Assembly: GCF_000712075.1 (NCBI RefSeq)
Contig: NZ_JONW01000005.1
Coordinates: 1,245,001 to 1,309,000, forward strand
Source of the DNA: Caulobacter sp. UNC358MFTsu5.1
Lineage (GTDB): Bacteria; Pseudomonadota; Alphaproteobacteria; Caulobacterales; Caulobacteraceae
Length of the DNA stretch: 64,000 nt
Direction of reading: 5' to 3'
Shown: in pieces, positions 1 to 10,230 of the stretch
How the letters are laid out: the number at the start of each line of letters is the position of its first letter
Position numbering within the stretch: position 1 is the stretch's first letter
Translations under genes and position numbers: made by a program
Notes under the pieces: generated by a model
Told to the model about the DNA's origin: nothing
Database searches by the model: none
Seen by the model: only the letters and a program-made list of their open reading frames with translations

Positions 1-151
1 CCTCGCCTAAAGGGGCTGGACAGGCCCCGTCTAACGCGGGTCTCTGGCCTATCTAAACACTGTCAACTCAAAGACGCGGCGGGGTCAAATTAAAAATGAC
101 GACTGCGTCAGGTTCGCAAATGGGCCCGGGGCCCCTGGGGAAAGCACGGCC

Positions 152-859
152 ATGGGGCTCAACGTCTTCGTCCTGACCGGCGCCGGCATCTCGGCCGAGA
201 GCGGCCTGGGCACCTTCCGCGACACCAGCGGCATCTGGACCCAGTACGAGCTTTCCGAGGTGGCCACCCCCGAGGGTTTCGCCCGCGACCCGGCCAAGGT
301 GCGGGCCTTCTACAACGCCCGGCGGACCAATCTGGAGGGCGCGGCGCCCAATGCGGCGCACACGGCCCTGGCCCGGCTGCAGGCGGGTCTGGCCGCCAAG
401 GGCGGGCGTCTGTTCCTGTGCACCCAGAACGTTGACGACCTGCACGAGCAGGGCGGCTGCGTCGATGTGGTCCATATGCACGGCGAGCTGCGGGTGACGC
501 GCTGCCACGCCTGCGGGGCGACCTGGCCGGACCTGGATCCGCTGAACGCCGACATCGGCTGCCCGGCCTGCGGCCGCGTCGGGACCGCCCGCCCGCACGT
601 GGTGTGGTTCGGCGAGGAGCCGCTGTTCCTGGACGCGATCGGCGACGCCCTGGAGGAGTCCGACCTGTTCGTGTCGATCGGCACCTCCGGCTCGGTCTAT
701 CCGGCCGCCGGCTTCGTGGCCGAGGCGCGGCGGCTCGGGCTCCGAACCTGCGAGCTGAACCTGGAGCCCTCGGACAACGCCCGGGCCTTCGACGAGCGGC
801 GCTATGGACCGGCGACGGAGGTGGTGCCGGCCTGGGTGGAGGAGGTGCTGGGCGGGTAG
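152..859 (+). CDS. cobB: Sir2-family NAD-dependent protein deacylase (class III)
   Basis: A 235-aa sirtuin that removes acyl groups from protein lysines with NAD, releasing nicotinamide and O-acyl-ADP-ribose; it acts in the cytoplasm. The NAD site TGAGISAESGLGTFRD lies at residues 9-24, TQNVDDLH near 90, and the catalytic histidine of MHGEL is H110. A zinc ribbon with CHAC and CPAC pairs follows. Y54 and R57 in FYNARR match the Tyr-x-x-Arg pair of class III sirtuins such as E. coli CobB, which favours succinyl- or malonyl-lysine; that preference is inferred. The gene stands alone and converges on the next gene. Length is normal for the family. The 150 bp before it hold no gene that I can support, only a short GGGGC/GCCCC stem at 12-28. 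Confidence 0.93.
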   Translation: MGLNVFVLTGAGISAESGLGTFRDTSGIWTQYELSEVATPEGFARDPAKVRAFYNARRTNLEGAAPNAAHTALARLQAGLAAKGGRLFLCTQNVDDLHEQGGCVDVVHMHGELRVTRCHACGATWPDLDPLNADIGCPACGRVGTARPHVVWFGEEPLFLDAIGDALEESDLFVSIGTSGSVYPAAGFVAEARRLGLRTCELNLEPSDNARAFDERRYGPATEVVPAWVEEVLGG

Positions 860-868
860 GACCTCACC

Positions 869-1336
869 CTAGTCGCGTATCCACCCATCGAAGTAATCGG
901 TCTCGGTGAGAAGGTCGGGTTCGCTGGAAACGACCGCCAGCGTGGCGTCGGGAGACACGGGCGCCTTGTCCTCATGACGCAGGCAGATGAACGCCTGGCC
1001 ATCCCAACCGAAGGTTACCGCTCGGCAGGTCGCTGCCGATCGGACCGTGCCAGCACATACAGCGTTCGGGTCGATCGATCGCCGTATGCGGTCTAGCAAG
1101 TCCTCTTCCGACAGGAGGGGGATCAGGTGCGGTTCGGCCAGGTCTTCGTGAAAATGGCCCGCATCGGCGGCCGCTCCGGGATCGCGCCAATCGACGACGA
1201 ACTGGAAGACGTCTCCTCCACTCCGCAGGCTGTCGAATGTCATCTTGGCGATCAGCGAAATGGACGCCTGCGTCCTTTCGGCCGGAACGTCATCACCATA
1301 GAGCTCGAACGCGGGAAAAATCGCATAGGCCTTCAT
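869..1336 (-). CDS. hypothetical protein, 155 aa
   Basis: I do not recognise this protein. It is 155 aa, soluble, acidic, without a signal peptide or membrane segment. It begins MKAYAIFPAFELYGDD and contains FQFVVDWRDPG near the middle and a CRAVTFGWDGQAFICLRHED stretch in the C-terminal half. The DNA looks less GC-rich than its neighbours and codon choice is more relaxed (for example TTC/ATC mixed with GAA, TCG and CTA), which may mean recent acquisition or weak expression. It converges on cobB with only 9 bp between the two stop codons. The coding call rests on an uninterrupted frame and plausible protein composition, so it is less certain than its neighbours. Confidence 0.6.
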   Translation of the reverse strand: MKAYAIFPAFELYGDDVPAERTQASISLIAKMTFDSLRSGGDVFQFVVDWRDPGAAADAGHFHEDLAEPHLIPLLSEEDLLDRIRRSIDPNAVCAGTVRSAATCRAVTFGWDGQAFICLRHEDKAPVSPDATLAVVSSEPDLLTETDYFDGWIRD

Positions 1337-1387
1337 GCCGTCAATCCGTCGGCCATGGTCGAGGTTCGCAACAGCGTCACGACGCTC

Positions 1388-1810
1388 CTACCCCTCCAGC
1401 CCCGCCAGCACCTTCGGATCCCGTTTCGCCAGCTCTACGATCCGTTCGATCAGGGCGTCCTTGCTCTCCAGCGCCAGACCGTCCCTCAGCCGCGCCAGGC
1501 GCTCGCGGACATAGCCCCGCCCCGTGCCGTCCAGCAGGTTGGCCGCCACGACCACGGCCGCTTGGTGCTTGCAGGCCCCGAACTTGTCGAAGCCCGGGCA
1601 GGTGCAGGCGCCCTCGCCGTCCGGGGCGCGCAGGGTGACGACATAGAGGTCGCCGGCGCTGCCCTTCACGTGGGCGGTGACCGCGTCGTCCTCGATGGCG
1701 ACCAGGTCGACCGACCCGGCCTCGGCGATGGCCGCGCCGCTCTCGAACCAGCGCTCGTCCATGCGGCCCCGCCACGCATCGGCGTCAAAAAGCGTGTCGC
1801 CGTGGCTCAT
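1388..1810 (-). CDS. SWIM zinc-finger domain protein
   Basis: A 140-aa protein built around a SWIM zinc finger: C69 and C71 (ACTC), then C80 and H82 (ACKH), the CxC-xn-CxH pattern of the family. SWIM domains bind zinc and take part in DNA or protein contacts; the specific role here is unknown. The start ATG at 1810 was chosen because it overlaps the stop of the upstream metallopeptidase gene by 4 nt (ATGA), and longer frames upstream only duplicate that gene in another frame. The two genes are therefore probably translated together. The C-terminal half is helical and charged (RERLARLRDGLALESKDALI). Confidence 0.85.
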   Translation of the reverse strand: MSHGDTLFDADAWRGRMDERWFESGAAIAEAGSVDLVAIEDDAVTAHVKGSAGDLYVVTLRAPDGEGACTCPGFDKFGACKHQAAVVVAANLLDGTGRGYVRERLARLRDGLALESKDALIERIVELAKRDPKVLAGLEG

Positions 1811-2208
1811 GCGTCGTCCTCGATGCGGTGGATGTCGTCGTCCGACAGTCCGAAATGGTGGCCGATCTCGTGGACCAGCACGTGGGCGATCAGTTCGCCC
1901 AGGGTGACGTCGCCGCGCTCGCACCATTCGTCCAGGATCGGGCGGCGGTACAGGAACACCATCGACGGCTGCGGCGTGGGGTCGAACAGCGAGCGGCGGG
2001 CCAGGTCGACGCCCTGGTAGAGACCGGTCAGCTCGAACGGGTCCTCGATGCCCAGGTCGTCCAGCACCTCGTCGGAGGCGAAGTCGTCGATGCGGAACAC
2101 CACGTCGCCGGTCTGGCGGCGGAAGTCGGCGGGCAGGTCGTCGAAGGCCCGGCGCGCCAGGGCGGCGAAGTCGTCCAGCGAGGGGGCCATGCGTTCGGTC
2201 CAGGTCAT
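1807..2208 (-). CDS. minimal zincin metallopeptidase family protein (Zincin_1 type)
   Basis: A 133-aa protein with the zinc-protease motif HEIGHHFGLSDDD; H113, E114 and H117 form HExxH, and the following aspartates are typical of the small Zincin_1 family (often annotated as metallopeptidase family protein). It has no signal peptide or membrane segment, so it should be cytoplasmic. Natural substrates of this family are not established. It overlaps the downstream SWIM zinc-finger gene by 4 nt, and both diverge from divL with about 140 bp between start codons. Length is normal for the family, so it looks intact. Confidence 0.85.
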   Translation of the reverse strand: MTWTERMAPSLDDFAALARRAFDDLPADFRRQTGDVVFRIDDFASDEVLDDLGIEDPFELTGLYQGVDLARRSLFDPTPQPSMVFLYRRPILDEWCERGDVTLGELIAHVLVHEIGHHFGLSDDDIHRIEDDA

Positions 2209-2302
2209 GGTCGGTACATAGGCCGGAGGGACGGCGCCGGAAAGCCTCCGCGACCGCCACGCTCATCGCGCTCTGGCCACGCGCGGCCTAATCTGTGAAG
2301 CT

Positions 2303-2316
2303 GATTCGCTAACCAT
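2303..2316 (+). promoter_or_regulatory. candidate cell-cycle control site upstream of divL (GANTC plus CtrA-like half-site)
   Basis: GATTC at 2303-2307, a CcrM methylation site, is followed by CTAACCAT at 2309-2316, one base from the CtrA half-site TTAACCAT. The pair lies 31-44 bp before the divL start. In Caulobacter both site types occur at cell-cycle promoters. A single half-site is weak evidence, so this is a candidate only. Confidence 0.3.
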
Positions 2317-2346
2317 GACCGTAGCCAGGGGCCGACGCCAAGCCTG

Positions 2347-4659
2347 ATGACCTCGTCCGACCTGATCTTGGCCGCGACGGCCGGCGCGGTCTGCCTCGCC
2401 CTTTGCGCCACCCTGTGGGCGATGTCGCAGCGGCGACGCTTCGAGGACCACCTCGCCCGCCTGAAGGCCCGCGCCGTCCGCCTGGAGACCCGGCTGATGG
2501 ACAGCCAGGGCGCGGCCGAGGCCTTCGAGAGCGCCGTGGTCGTCCTCCACGACGACGGCGTCGACCTAGTGTCCGGCGAGGACGCCCTGGCCGCGTGCGC
2601 CGAGATCCTCGACGTCGCCGCCGACGCCCAGGCCGTGGTCCTGGCCCTGACCGAAGCCGATCCGTCCCACGCCCAGAAGCTGAAGGCCCTGTTCGAGCAG
2701 GGCCAGTCCTGCGCTTTCGAGGCCCGCGGCCCGCGCGGCGGCGTGGTGGTCGAGGGCCGGGCGGCGGGGACGCGCGCCTGGCTGCGCCTGTGCGCGGCAG
2801 CCGCCAGCGAGACCGGCCTGCCGGACGCCGGACGCTTCGCCGCCTTCATGGACGGCCTGGTCGAGCCGGCCTGGATCTCGGGCGCCGACGGCGCGCCGGT
2901 CTGGGGCAACGCGGCCTATCTGCGGGTGGTGGGGGTCGAGACGGCCGCCGACGCCTCGCGCGACAACAAGTCGATCGACCGGGCCGCCGACGCCCTGGCG
3001 GTCGAGGCCGCCAAGGCCGGCGAGCTGCGCGAACTGGTCCGCTGGGTGCCGCTGGACGGCCGCCGCCGGGCCCTGCGTTTCTCGGCCCAGCCGCTGGACG
3101 GCGGCGGGGTCGGGGTGTTCAGCAGCGACGTCACCGAGGTCGAGGACATGCGCGACGCGCTGAAGAAGCACGTCGCCGCCCACGACGAGACCCTGAACCA
3201 CATCGCCGACGCGGTGGCGATCTTCAGCGCCGGCCGCCGCCTGGCCTTCCACAACACCGCCTTCGCCGAGCTGTGGGGCCTGGAGCCGGCCTGGCTGGCC
3301 GAGCGCCCGACCCACGGCGAGGTGCTGGACCGCCTGCGCCAGCGCCGCCGCCTGCCCGAGACGGTCGACTACGCCAAGTGGAAGGCGGCGGAACTGGCCC
3401 GCTACGAGGACCTGGGGCCCCAGGCCGACGAGATGTGGGACCTGCCCGACGGCCGCACCCTGCGCGTCGTGCGCCAGCCCCACCCGCTGGGCGGCATGCT
3501 GGTGCTCTATTCCGACATCACCGGCGAGCTGCGGCTGAAGGCCCAGTACAACGCCCTGATCCAGGTGCAGCAGGCCACGCTGGACAAGCTGAACGACGCC
3601 GTGGCGGTGTTCGGCTCGGACGGCCGCCTGCGCCTGCACAACGAGGCCTTCGAGACCTTCTGGAACGTCTCGGCCCAGGCCCTGGAGGCGGCGGTCGACT
3701 TCGAGGGCGTGGTCGAGCTGTGCGTGCCGCGCCTGCACGACCTGAGCTTCTGGCGCGAGCTGAAGGGCCGGGTGGCCGATCCCGACCCGCAGATGCGCGC
3801 CCCGACCTCGGGCGAGACCCGCACCTCGGACAACCGCATCATCGTCTATCAGAGCCGCCCGCTGCCCGACGGCGCCACCCTGATCGCCTTCGCCGACGTC
3901 ACCGACACCCGCCAGCTGGAAAGCGCCCTGGCCGACCGCTCGGCGGCCCTGACCGAGGCCGAGCGGCTGAAGCGCGACTTCGTCGGCAACGTCTCGTACG
4001 AGCTGCGCACGCCGCTGACGACGATCATCGGCTATTCGGAGCTGCTGGAGCGGGCCGACGGCCTGACCGAGCGCGGGCGGGGCCACGTGGCCTCGGTGCG
4101 CGCCGCCGCCACCCAGCTGGCCCGCTCGATCGACGACGTGCTGGACATGGCCCAGATCGACGCCGGCGAGATGGCGCTGGAGATCGAGGACATCCGCGTG
4201 GCCGGCCTGCTGGCCGACGCCCAGGAGCGTTCGCTGAACGCCGCCCAGATCGGCGGGGTCACCCTGTCGGTCGAATGCGACAAGGACGTCGGCCTGATCC
4301 GCGGCGACCACAAGCGCCTGTCGCAGATCCTGGACCACCTGATCGAGAACGCCCTGCGCCAGACCCCGCCGGACGGGGTGGTCACCCTGTCGGCCCGCCG
4401 GGCCCTGGGCGAGGTGCGGCTGGACGTGTCCGACACCGGCCGCGGCGTGCCCTTCCACGTCCAGGCCCACATCTTCGATCGGTTCGTGGGCCGGGATCGC
4501 GGCGGGCCGGGCCTGGGCCTGGCCCTGGTCAAGGCGCTGGTCGAGCTGCACGGCGGCTGGGTGGCGCTGGAAAGCGAACCCGGCGCGGGCTCGACGTTCA
4601 CCTGCCACCTGCCGGAGACCCAGCAGCCGGGGGCGGCGCAGCCGGAGTTCGGGTTCTAG
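2347..4659 (+). CDS. divL: DivL, atypical tyrosine-bearing histidine-kinase homologue of the CckA-CtrA pathway
   Basis: A 770-aa membrane-anchored sensor-kinase homologue. One N-terminal membrane helix (about residues 6-26) is followed by a coiled region and PAS-like domains near 160-270, 280-400 and 405-525. Next come a dimerisation helix and an ATPase domain with N box (DHLIENALRQTP), DTGRGVP and GPGLGLALVK. The phosphoacceptor box reads VSYELRTPLT, with tyrosine 551 (codon 3997-3999) where histidine kinases have histidine. That is the hallmark of Caulobacter DivL (Y550 of 769 aa, from memory). In Caulobacter, DivL binds DivK~P and switches CckA between kinase and phosphatase, setting CtrA activity and cell asymmetry. 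The gene stands alone and is followed by a palindromic element. Confidence 0.96.
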   Translation: MTSSDLILAATAGAVCLALCATLWAMSQRRRFEDHLARLKARAVRLETRLMDSQGAAEAFESAVVVLHDDGVDLVSGEDALAACAEILDVAADAQAVVLALTEADPSHAQKLKALFEQGQSCAFEARGPRGGVVVEGRAAGTRAWLRLCAAAASETGLPDAGRFAAFMDGLVEPAWISGADGAPVWGNAAYLRVVGVETAADASRDNKSIDRAADALAVEAAKAGELRELVRWVPLDGRRRALRFSAQPLDGGGVGVFSSDVTEVEDMRDALKKHVAAHDETLNHIADAVAIFSAGRRLAFHNTAFAELWGLEPAWLAERPTHGEVLDRLRQRRRLPETVDYAKWKAAELARYEDLGPQADEMWDLPDGRTLRVVRQPHPLGGMLVLYSDITGELRLKAQYNALIQVQQATLDKLNDAVAVFGSDGRLRLHNEAFETFWNVSAQALEAAVDFEGVVELCVPRLHDLSFWRELKGRVADPDPQMRAPTSGETRTSDNRIIVYQSRPLPDGATLIAFADVTDTRQLESALADRSAALTEAERLKRDFVGNVSYELRTPLTTIIGYSELLERADGLTERGRGHVASVRAAATQLARSIDDVLDMAQIDAGEMALEIEDIRVAGLLADAQERSLNAAQIGGVTLSVECDKDVGLIRGDHKRLSQILDHLIENALRQTPPDGVVTLSARRALGEVRLDVSDTGRGVPFHVQAHIFDRFVGRDRGGPGLGLALVKALVELHGGWVALESEPGAGSTFTCHLPETQQPGAAQPEFGF

Positions 4660-4679
4660 GGCAAGGTTTGGGCGGCGAA

Positions 4680-4793
4680 CACTTGCCCCCTACGGACCGC
4701 TTCGCGGTCGTCTTCCCCCGAAGGGGGAAGAGCGTTCGGCTCCGCCCCCTTCGGGGGCGGATAGACGGCGAAGCCGTCAGGTGGGGGCAAGTG
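4680..4793. repeat. 114-bp palindromic intergenic element, family 1, copy A
   Basis: The element is bounded by a perfect 11-bp terminal inverted repeat, CACTTGCCCCC at 4680-4690 and GGGGGCAAGTG at 4783-4793. It contains inner hairpins such as CCGCTTCGCGG, TTCCCCCGAAGGGGGAA and CCGCCCCCTTCGGGGGCGG. A second copy in the same orientation is at 48541-48657. It fills the gap between the convergent divL and ferredoxin genes, where it could act as a bidirectional transcript end. It has no coding capacity. Confidence 0.85.
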
Positions 4794-4822
4794 GGTGAGC
4801 CACCGCCCCCAAAAAGACAATC

Positions 4823-6438
<1,616 letters not shown>

Positions 6439-6545
6439 AGTCCTCCCGTTCGAGCAAAGATGACGGTGGCGTCACCTTTTTGCAAGCCGATCGGCCTTGG
6501 GCTCGAAGACCAGTTTTTACCGATCTTCTGCGGCGATGGAACAGG

Positions 6546-6574
6546 CCTCGTCCCGAGCCCGTCGAAGGACGAGG
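6546..6574. repeat. short stem-loop downstream of sdhB
   Basis: CCTCGTCC at 6546-6553 and GGACGAGG at 6567-6574 form a perfect 8-bp stem around a loop containing GAGCCCGTCGA. It lies just beyond the sdhB stop codon in the sdhB direction of transcription. No U-run follows, so a transcript-stabilising or processing role is as likely as termination. Confidence 0.5.
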
Positions 6575-6590
6575 TAGGGAGCCGTGGTCC

Positions 6591-7373
6591 TTAGACCACG
6601 CGCTCCACCAGCATCTTCTTGATCTCGGCGATCGCCTTGGCCGGGTTCAGGCCCTTCGGGCAGACCTGGGCGCAGTTCATGATCGTGTGGCAGCGATAGA
6701 GCTTGAACGGGTCCTCGAGGTTGTCGAGGCGGTCGCCCGTGGCTTCGTCGCGGCTGTCGATCAGCCAGCGGTAGGCGTGCAGCAGGGTGGCCGGACCCAG
6801 ATACTTGTCGCCGTTCCACCAGTAGCTGGGGCACGAGGTCGAGCAGCAGGCGCAGAGGATGCACTCGTAGAGGCCGTCCAGCTTGGAACGGTCTTCCGGC
6901 GACTGCTTCCACTCGGTGCGCGGCTCGGGCGTGACGGTGTGCAGCCAGGGCTCGATCGAGGCGTACTGGGCGTAGAACAGCGTCAGGTCCGGGATCAGGT
7001 CCTTGACCACCGGCTGCGACGGCAGCGGGCTGATCTGCACGGCCTTGCCGGGCGTGTCGGCGTGGCCGTGGGTGCAGGCCAGGGTGTTGCGGCCGCCGAT
7101 GTTCATCGCGCACGAGCCGCAGACGCCCTCACGGCACGAGCGGCGGAAGGCCAGCGTCGGGTCGATGGTGTTCTTGATGTAGAGCAGGGCGTCCAGGACC
7201 ATCGGGCCGCAGGCGTCGACGTCCACCTCGTAGGTGTCCCAGCGCGGGTTGCGGCCGTCTTCCGGGTCGTACCGGTAGACCTTGAACGAACGCGTGTTCT
7301 TGGCACCGGCCGGGGCGGGCCAGGTCTTGCCGTTCTGGACGGTGGAGTTCTTCGGGAGGGTGAGCTGAACCAT
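6591..7373 (-). CDS. sdhB: succinate dehydrogenase iron-sulfur subunit
   Basis: The 260-aa iron-sulfur subunit of complex II. It carries electrons from the flavoprotein to ubiquinone through [2Fe-2S], [4Fe-4S] and [3Fe-4S] clusters. Cluster motifs are [13 protein letters not shown] (plus a later cysteine in LACTHGH), [16 protein letters not shown], and [11 protein letters not shown] near the C terminus. The start at 7373 (MVQLTLPKN) gives the expected length; a longer in-frame extension upstream only overlaps sdhA. It is the last gene of sdhCDAB and follows sdhA by 11 bp. The protein sits on the cytoplasmic face of the inner membrane. Confidence 0.97.
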   Translation of the reverse strand: MVQLTLPKNSTVQNGKTWPAPAGAKNTRSFKVYRYDPEDGRNPRWDTYEVDVDACGPMVLDALLYIKNTIDPTLAFRRSCREGVCGSCAMNIGGRNTLACTHGHADTPGKAVQISPLPSQPVVKDLIPDLTLFYAQYASIEPWLHTVTPEPRTEWKQSPEDRSKLDGLYECILCACCSTSCPSYWWNGDKYLGPATLLHAYRWLIDSRDEATGDRLDNLEDPFKLYRCHTIMNCAQVCPKGLNPAKAIAEIKKMLVERVV

Positions 7374-7384
7374 CGATCGTACCC

Positions 7385-9172
7385 TCAGTACACGCGTTGC
7401 TTCGGCGGGATGTAGTCGATGTCCTTGGACATCGTGTAGCTGTGCACCGGCCGGAAATCGATCTTCACCTGGCCGGTCGACTGGTCGAGCCAGGCCAGGG
7501 TGTGCTTCATCCAGTTGGTGTCGTCGCGCGTGGAGAAGTCCTCGCGGGCGTGGGCGCCGCGGCTTTCGGTGCGGTTCACCGCCCCGGCCACGGTGACGAC
7601 GGCCTGGCCGATCAGGTTGTCGAACTCCAGGGTCTCCATCAGGTCGGTGTTCCACACCAGGCCCCGGTCGCTGACCTTGATGTCCTTGGCCTTGTCCCAG
7701 ACCGCGCCCAGGCGCTTGACGCCGCTTTCCAGGCTCTCGCCGGTGCGGAACACCGCGGCGTCCTCCTGCATGGCCTTCTGCATCTCGAGACGCAGGGCCG
7801 CCGTCGGCGTGCCGCCGTTGGCGTTGCGGAAGCGGTCGAAGCGGGCCAGGTGGCCGTCGGTCATGCTGTCCTTCAGCTCGGGCTGGGTGGCGCCGGGCGT
7901 CAGGATCTCGGCGCAGCGCAGGGCGGCCGCGCGGCCGAACACCACCAGGTCGATCAGGCTGTTGGAACCCAGGCGATTGGCGCCGTGCACCGACACGCAG
8001 GCCGCCTCGCCCACGGCCATCAGGCCGGGGATCACCTGGTCGGGGTTGTCGCCCGACTTGGTCACGACCTCGCCGTGATAGTTCGTGGGGATGCCGCCCA
8101 TGTTGTAGTGGACGGTCGGCAGGACCGGGATCGGCGCCTTGGTCACGTCGACGCCGGCGAAGACCTTGGCGGTCTCCGAGATGCCGGGCAGGCGCTCGTG
8201 CAGGATCTTCGGGTCCAGGTGGTCCAGGTGCAGGAAGATGTGGTCCTTGTTGGGGCCCACGCCGCGGCCTTCGCGGATCTCGATGGTCATGGCCCGGCTG
8301 ACCATGTCGCGCGGGGCCAGGTCCTTCACCGACGGGGCGTAGCGCTCCATGAAGCGCTCGCCCTCCGAGTTGGTCAGGTAGCCGCCTTCGCCGCGGGCGC
8401 CCTCGGTGATCAGGCAGCCGGCGCCGTAGATGCCGGTGGGGTGGAACTGCACGAATTCCATGTCCTGCAGCGGCAGGCCGGCGCGCAGCGCCATGGCGTT
8501 GCCGTCGCCCGTGCAGGTGTGGGCCGAGGTGGCCGAGAAGTAGGCGCGGCCGTAGCCGCCGGTGGCCAGGATGACCATCTGGGCCTGGAACCGGTGCAGG
8601 GTGCCGTCGTCCAGCTTCCAGGCGGTGACGCCCCGGCAGACGCCGTCTTCCATGATCAGGTCGAGCGCGAAGTACTCGATGAAGAACTCGGTGTCGTGGG
8701 CCAGGGACTGGCCGTACATCGTGTGCAGCATGGCGTGACCGGTGCGGTCGGCCGCCGCGCAGGTGCGCTGGATCGGGCCTTCGCCGAAGTTCTTGGTCAT
8801 GCCGCCGAAGGCGCGCTGGTAGATCTTGCCGTCCACGGTGCGCGAGAACGGCACGCCCCAGTGTTCCAGCTCGTAGACCGCCGCCGGGGCGTTGCGGGTC
8901 AGGTACTCGATGGCGTCCTGGTCGCCCAGCCAGTCCGAACCCTTGACGGTGTCGAACATGTGCCAGCGCCAGTCGTCCTGGCCCATGTTGCCCAGCGAGG
9001 CCGAGATCCCGCCCTGGGCGGCGACCGTGTGGCTGCGGGTGGGGAACACCTTGGTGACGCAGGCGGTCTTCAGGCCGGCCTGGGCGCAGCCGAGCGCGGC
9101 GCGGAGGCCCGAGCCGCCGGCGCCGACGACGACGACGTCGAAGCGGTGATCAATGAACTTGTAGGCCGACAT
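7385..9172 (-). CDS. sdhA: succinate dehydrogenase flavoprotein subunit
   Basis: The 595-aa catalytic subunit of complex II. It oxidises succinate to fumarate with covalently bound FAD, linking the TCA cycle to respiration. The N terminus has the dinucleotide fold [17 protein letters not shown]. The covalent-FAD histidine lies in the [17 protein letters not shown] region, and substrate-site residues lie in [15 protein letters not shown] and the [12 protein letters not shown] region. The start at 9172 overlaps the sdhD stop by 1 nt (TGATG), so the two are translationally coupled. Length and motifs are complete. Confidence 0.98.
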   Translation of the reverse strand: MSAYKFIDHRFDVVVVGAGGSGLRAALGCAQAGLKTACVTKVFPTRSHTVAAQGGISASLGNMGQDDWRWHMFDTVKGSDWLGDQDAIEYLTRNAPAAVYELEHWGVPFSRTVDGKIYQRAFGGMTKNFGEGPIQRTCAAADRTGHAMLHTMYGQSLAHDTEFFIEYFALDLIMEDGVCRGVTAWKLDDGTLHRFQAQMVILATGGYGRAYFSATSAHTCTGDGNAMALRAGLPLQDMEFVQFHPTGIYGAGCLITEGARGEGGYLTNSEGERFMERYAPSVKDLAPRDMVSRAMTIEIREGRGVGPNKDHIFLHLDHLDPKILHERLPGISETAKVFAGVDVTKAPIPVLPTVHYNMGGIPTNYHGEVVTKSGDNPDQVIPGLMAVGEAACVSVHGANRLGSNSLIDLVVFGRAAALRCAEILTPGATQPELKDSMTDGHLARFDRFRNANGGTPTAALRLEMQKAMQEDAAVFRTGESLESGVKRLGAVWDKAKDIKVSDRGLVWNTDLMETLEFDNLIGQAVVTVAGAVNRTESRGAHAREDFSTRDDTNWMKHTLAWLDQSTGQVKIDFRPVHSYTMSKDIDYIPPKQRVY

Positions 9173-9576
9173 CAGAGGGCTCCGGTGAAGGCGACCTTGA
9201 GGATCGCCACGACCCCAAGAGCGCCGCCGAGGACGCAAACGAAAAGATTGGCGAGGACCAGCACGGTCTTGGTCGTGAAGTCCGGGACGTAGTCCTCGAT
9301 CACCACCTGCACCGCGCCCTTCAGGTGGACCAGGGCGACGACGATCAGCAGGCTGAGCAGGACGGTGTTGTGCGGGATGGCCACCCATTCGGCGGCGCCG
9401 TCGAAGCCGAGGCCGGCCAGGCGCAGGGCGGCGAACACGCCCCACAGGGCCAGCGGGATCAGGGCGATGCCCGAGACGCGCTCGGTGACGAAATGGCCGA
9501 CGCCGTGGTGCGAGGCGCCCAGGCCGCGGGCCCGGGACATCGGCGTGCGGAAGCGGGCGGAAGACGACTTGGCCAT
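9172..9576 (-). CDS. sdhD: succinate dehydrogenase membrane anchor subunit
   Basis: A 134-aa inner-membrane subunit with three predicted helices. With SdhC it anchors complex II and forms the ubiquinone and haem b site. The first helix region reads [20 protein letters not shown], the usual SdhD signature, and a histidine follows in the second helix ([16 protein letters not shown]), where haem or quinone contacts are found. The gene begins 2 bp after sdhC and overlaps sdhA by one nucleotide, fitting the canonical sdhCDAB order. An alternative start would be only slightly internal. Confidence 0.93.
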   Translation of the reverse strand: MAKSSSARFRTPMSRARGLGASHHGVGHFVTERVSGIALIPLALWGVFAALRLAGLGFDGAAEWVAIPHNTVLLSLLIVVALVHLKGAVQVVIEDYVPDFTTKTVLVLANLFVCVLGGALGVVAILKVAFTGAL

Positions 9577-9578
9577 GA

Positions 9579-9998
9579 TCAGAGCGCTCCGGTTTGGGCG
9601 GCGATCACCCAGACGACGATCGCGCCGACCACCGCGAAGGCGATGGCGGCCGCGCCGGTCATGTCCGCCGTCTTCGGCGTGAAGCCCTTGCCGGCGTCCC
9701 AGAAGGTCTGACGCACGGTGTAGGCGATGTTGTAGAGCACGGCGACGGTCAGGCCGAACAGCACCAGCTTGCCCAGCGGCGAGCCGAGGCAGCCGGTGTA
9801 GCAGGCGTAGGCCTGCGGACCCGAGGCCAGGGCCAGGGCCCAGCCGGCCAGCAGCAGCACGCCGACATAGAGGGCGAAGACGGTGGCGCGATGCAGGATC
9901 GAGCAGGCCATGGTGATGTGCCAGCGCCAGACTTGCAGGTGCGGCGACAGGGGGCGCTCGGGCAGACCCCCGCTGGTCTCGGTCATGGTTGTGTCCAA
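9579..9998 (-). CDS. sdhC: succinate dehydrogenase cytochrome b556 subunit
   Basis: A 139-aa membrane subunit of complex II with three hydrophobic helices. The signature [20 protein letters not shown], followed by [12 protein letters not shown], is the SdhC motif; the SxxHR histidine region contributes to haem b and quinone binding. It is the first gene of the sdhCDAB operon. Two in-frame ATGs are possible, 9998 and 9986 (MTETSGG). I kept the first, but the second fits the family equally well. The 230-bp region upstream is shared with the divergent hybrid kinase gene and must hold both promoters; I could not identify boxes with confidence. Confidence 0.94.
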   Translation of the reverse strand: MDTTMTETSGGLPERPLSPHLQVWRWHITMACSILHRATVFALYVGVLLLAGWALALASGPQAYACYTGCLGSPLGKLVLFGLTVAVLYNIAYTVRQTFWDAGKGFTPKTADMTGAAAIAFAVVGAIVVWVIAAQTGAL

Positions 9999-10230
9999 CC
10001 CTTTAGCTTTGTGCGTTGCGGGATGCTTTTAAGCGCGACGCCCCGGGTGTCAACGCGGGCGCCCTTGTTGAGAAACGTTCTCATGACCGAGAGGATGGGC
10101 GCGGCGGAATACAGGCGCCGCAGCGCGCGGGGGCGCCCGCACCGGGTCGATCGCCGTTCGCCGAGCGCGTTCAACCTTTCGTTCAAACCTAGACAGTAAA
10201 CGGGCCGTTGACCAAGTTGGGGTGCGTTCA

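Noticed and set aside
1..151. Possible tRNA or small RNA at the left edge
   Set aside because: There is only a 5-bp stem at 12-28, no cloverleaf and no terminator; nothing can be supported.
2566..4608. A 680-codon open frame antisense to divL
   Set aside because: It is the opposite-strand shadow of a strongly coding gene in high-GC DNA; its protein is rich in Gly, Gln, Val and Ala without domains.
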